From MGNI01 sp964353875 (GTDB taxonomy: Bacteria; Chloroflexota; Anaerolineae; Anaerolineales; E44-bin32), in contig CAYGXU010000134.1 in assembly GCA_964353875.1 (NCBI GenBank), positions 1-7,777 on the forward strand: a stretch of DNA of 7,777 bases, given 5' to 3'. A model generated the notes under the pieces. It had not been told where the DNA came from. It ran no database searches and was given only the letters and a program-made list of their open reading frames with translations. How positions within the stretch are numbered: position 1 is the first letter of the stretch; each line of letters opens with the position of its first letter. The position numbers and the translations under genes were made by a program. Shown piece after piece: positions 6,983 through 7,777 of the stretch.

Positions 6983-7777
6983 TTATGACTCTGGTGTGGG
7001 AGTCTCATCAACCGCAGTTCCCTCGAGAGTGGGTGTCGGTGTTGGAGTTTCTGTCCGTGGAACACCGATGCGTTCTTCCCAGGGATAGAGTTTATAAGGT
7101 TGACCGAAGAAGTATGACTCGACCACTCTACGAAAGATGGGCGCGGCCCATTCAGACCCCTCTCCCTCATACTCCGTCAGGACGACGACGGCGATGTCAG
7201 GCAGGTTCTCGCGCTCCTCAAAGGTATAACCTGCAAACCAGGCATGTGGTTTGCTATACTCTCCGGTGGTGGCTGTCCCTGTTTTCCCGGCGACATCCAA
7301 ATTGAGATCAAGGAACCTTCTACGTGCAGTCCCTTTTTGATCCCGAATCACTCCCACCAGCGCCTTTTGGATGGCAGCGAGCGTTTCTTGGCTAATTGGA
7401 AGTTCGCCTTGTGCTTCCGGGGTGAATTCGTGGACCACCTCCCCTTCGGGGCTCTGGATGCGTAGCACCAATTGCGGACGATAAAGCGTCCCTCCATTGC
7501 CAATGGCGGCGATGTAACGCGCCAACTGCAAAGGTGTGGCTTGCAGGAAGCTTTGCCCAATTGCCAGGCTCACCACATCATGCGGTCCCCATTCCTCCTT
7601 AAATTTCTCCAGTTTGGATTCCGGATCGGGCACGAGACCCGCTTCGTCACCGATTTCGATGCCGCGCTCGCCGACGCCCTGGCCCTGGCTCGCCAGGGCC
7701 GCGGCACCGAAGTGGCGCAACGCCTGCACGCAGCCGCCACGTCGATCGAGAAAGAGCGCTTCGCTCGTGGCCGAGAC
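6983..7777 (-). CDS. Penicillin-binding protein, C-terminal transpeptidase part (5' partial)
   Basis: This is the C-terminal part of a class B PBP, resembling the PBP2/FtsI transpeptidases that cross-link peptidoglycan outside the membrane. Visible features are GLVPDPE, then SLAIGQSFLQATPLQLARYIAAIGNGGT, in which the run after the IGQ motif is characteristic, and the KTGT active-site box at 7274-7285, followed by HAWFAGY. The SxxK and SxN motifs and the membrane anchor lie beyond the right edge. The protein ends in a Pro/Thr-rich tail (PTPTPT), common in secreted Chloroflexota proteins. The frame is open to the edge; a GTG at 7727-7729 is only an internal codon. Upstream of about 7640 the match to PBPs becomes poor: GVGERGIEIGDEAGLVPDP is roughly what is expected, but with residues missing, and beyond it nothing is recognisable. 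That stretch coincides with a jump in G+C. The gene is the first in the window of an operon with rsgA. Confidence 0.87.
   Translation of the reverse strand, partial: VSATSEALFLDRRGGCVQALRHFGAAALASQGQGVGERGIEIGDEAGLVPDPESKLEKFKEEWGPHDVVSLAIGQSFLQATPLQLARYIAAIGNGGTLYRPQLVLRIQSPEGEVVHEFTPEAQGELPISQETLAAIQKALVGVIRDQKGTARRRFLDLNLDVAGKTGTATTGEYSKPHAWFAGYTFEERENLPDIAVVVLTEYEGEGSEWAAPIFRRVVESYFFGQPYKLYPWEERIGVPRTETPTPTPTLEGTAVDETPTPES
7631..7777. other. High-G+C segment at the right edge, possible foreign or chimeric sequence
   Basis: By hand count 104 of 147 bases are G or C (71%), against about 53% in the 120 bases just to the left. The - strand reading continues the PBP frame but is poorly PBP-like past GIEI. 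The + strand is also open in the same triplet phase, giving a plausible helical protein (for example DFDAALADALALARQG) rich in GNC codons. Both frames are G+C-rich at third positions, so codon use does not decide between them. Confidence 0.5.
7681..7700. repeat. Near-perfect palindrome, 9-bp arms
   Basis: GGCCCTGGC (7681-7689) and GCCAGGGCC (7692-7700) are exact reverse complements separated by TC. As RNA this would give an eight-pair G+C-rich stem with a CUCG loop on the + strand. It lies inside the high-G+C edge segment and inside the nominal PBP frame, with no T-run on either side. Confidence 0.55.

Noticed and set aside
6985..7465. + strand open frames opposite the PBP gene
   Set aside because: They are antisense to a well-recognised transpeptidase domain, including its KTGT box, and show no recognisable motif.
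7727..7729. GTG as the true start of a short PBP
   Set aside because: A transpeptidase needs SxxK and SxN motifs and a membrane anchor, all of which would be upstream. The frame stays open to the edge.

Overview
The window reads as chromosomal DNA of a bacterium, most probably a Chloroflexota member of the Anaerolineae type. This rests on three things: the membrane-anchored VWA/FHA and PP2C signalling proteins, the dephospho-CoA kinase carrying an extra C-terminal domain, and the general protein style. It is inference from recognition, not a database match. Base composition is moderate (about half G+C), except for the last ~147 bases at the right edge, which are about 71% G+C. I see no tRNA, rRNA, CRISPR array or mobile element.

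Left half (2-4765, + strand) holds three membrane-linked signalling genes. The first is the 3' part of a gene for an extracytoplasmic VWA plus Ig-like protein with one membrane span and a cytoplasmic FHA (phosphothreonine-binding) domain. Its stop overlaps the start of a PP2C-type Ser/Thr phosphatase with a membrane anchor (ATGA overlap), so the two are probably translationally coupled. After a 187-base gap comes a 708-residue protein that looks like a PP2C relative stripped of its metal-binding residues. It is joined through a membrane span and a helical stalk to a beta-propeller-like outer domain. Its promoter places the expected transcription start on the A of the ATG and no Shine-Dalgarno is visible, so it is a candidate leaderless mRNA. 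Together the three genes suggest a trans-envelope Ser/Thr phospho-signalling module; the cognate kinase is not in the window.

Middle (4774-6028): a near-consensus sigma-70 promoter (TTGACA, 17 bp, TACAAT) drives a TTG-started gene for dephospho-CoA kinase (CoaE) fused through a proline-rich linker to a degenerate GNAT-like domain. A strong hairpin then lies between the convergent genes and probably terminates transcription from both sides.

Right (6068-7777, - strand): the C-terminal part of a penicillin-binding protein transpeptidase precedes rsgA (ribosome-assembly GTPase) by only three bases, so they form one operon read leftwards. The 5' end of the PBP gene runs off the window through the abrupt high-G+C segment. 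There the expected PBP similarity weakens, so a chimeric or otherwise foreign contig end should be considered.
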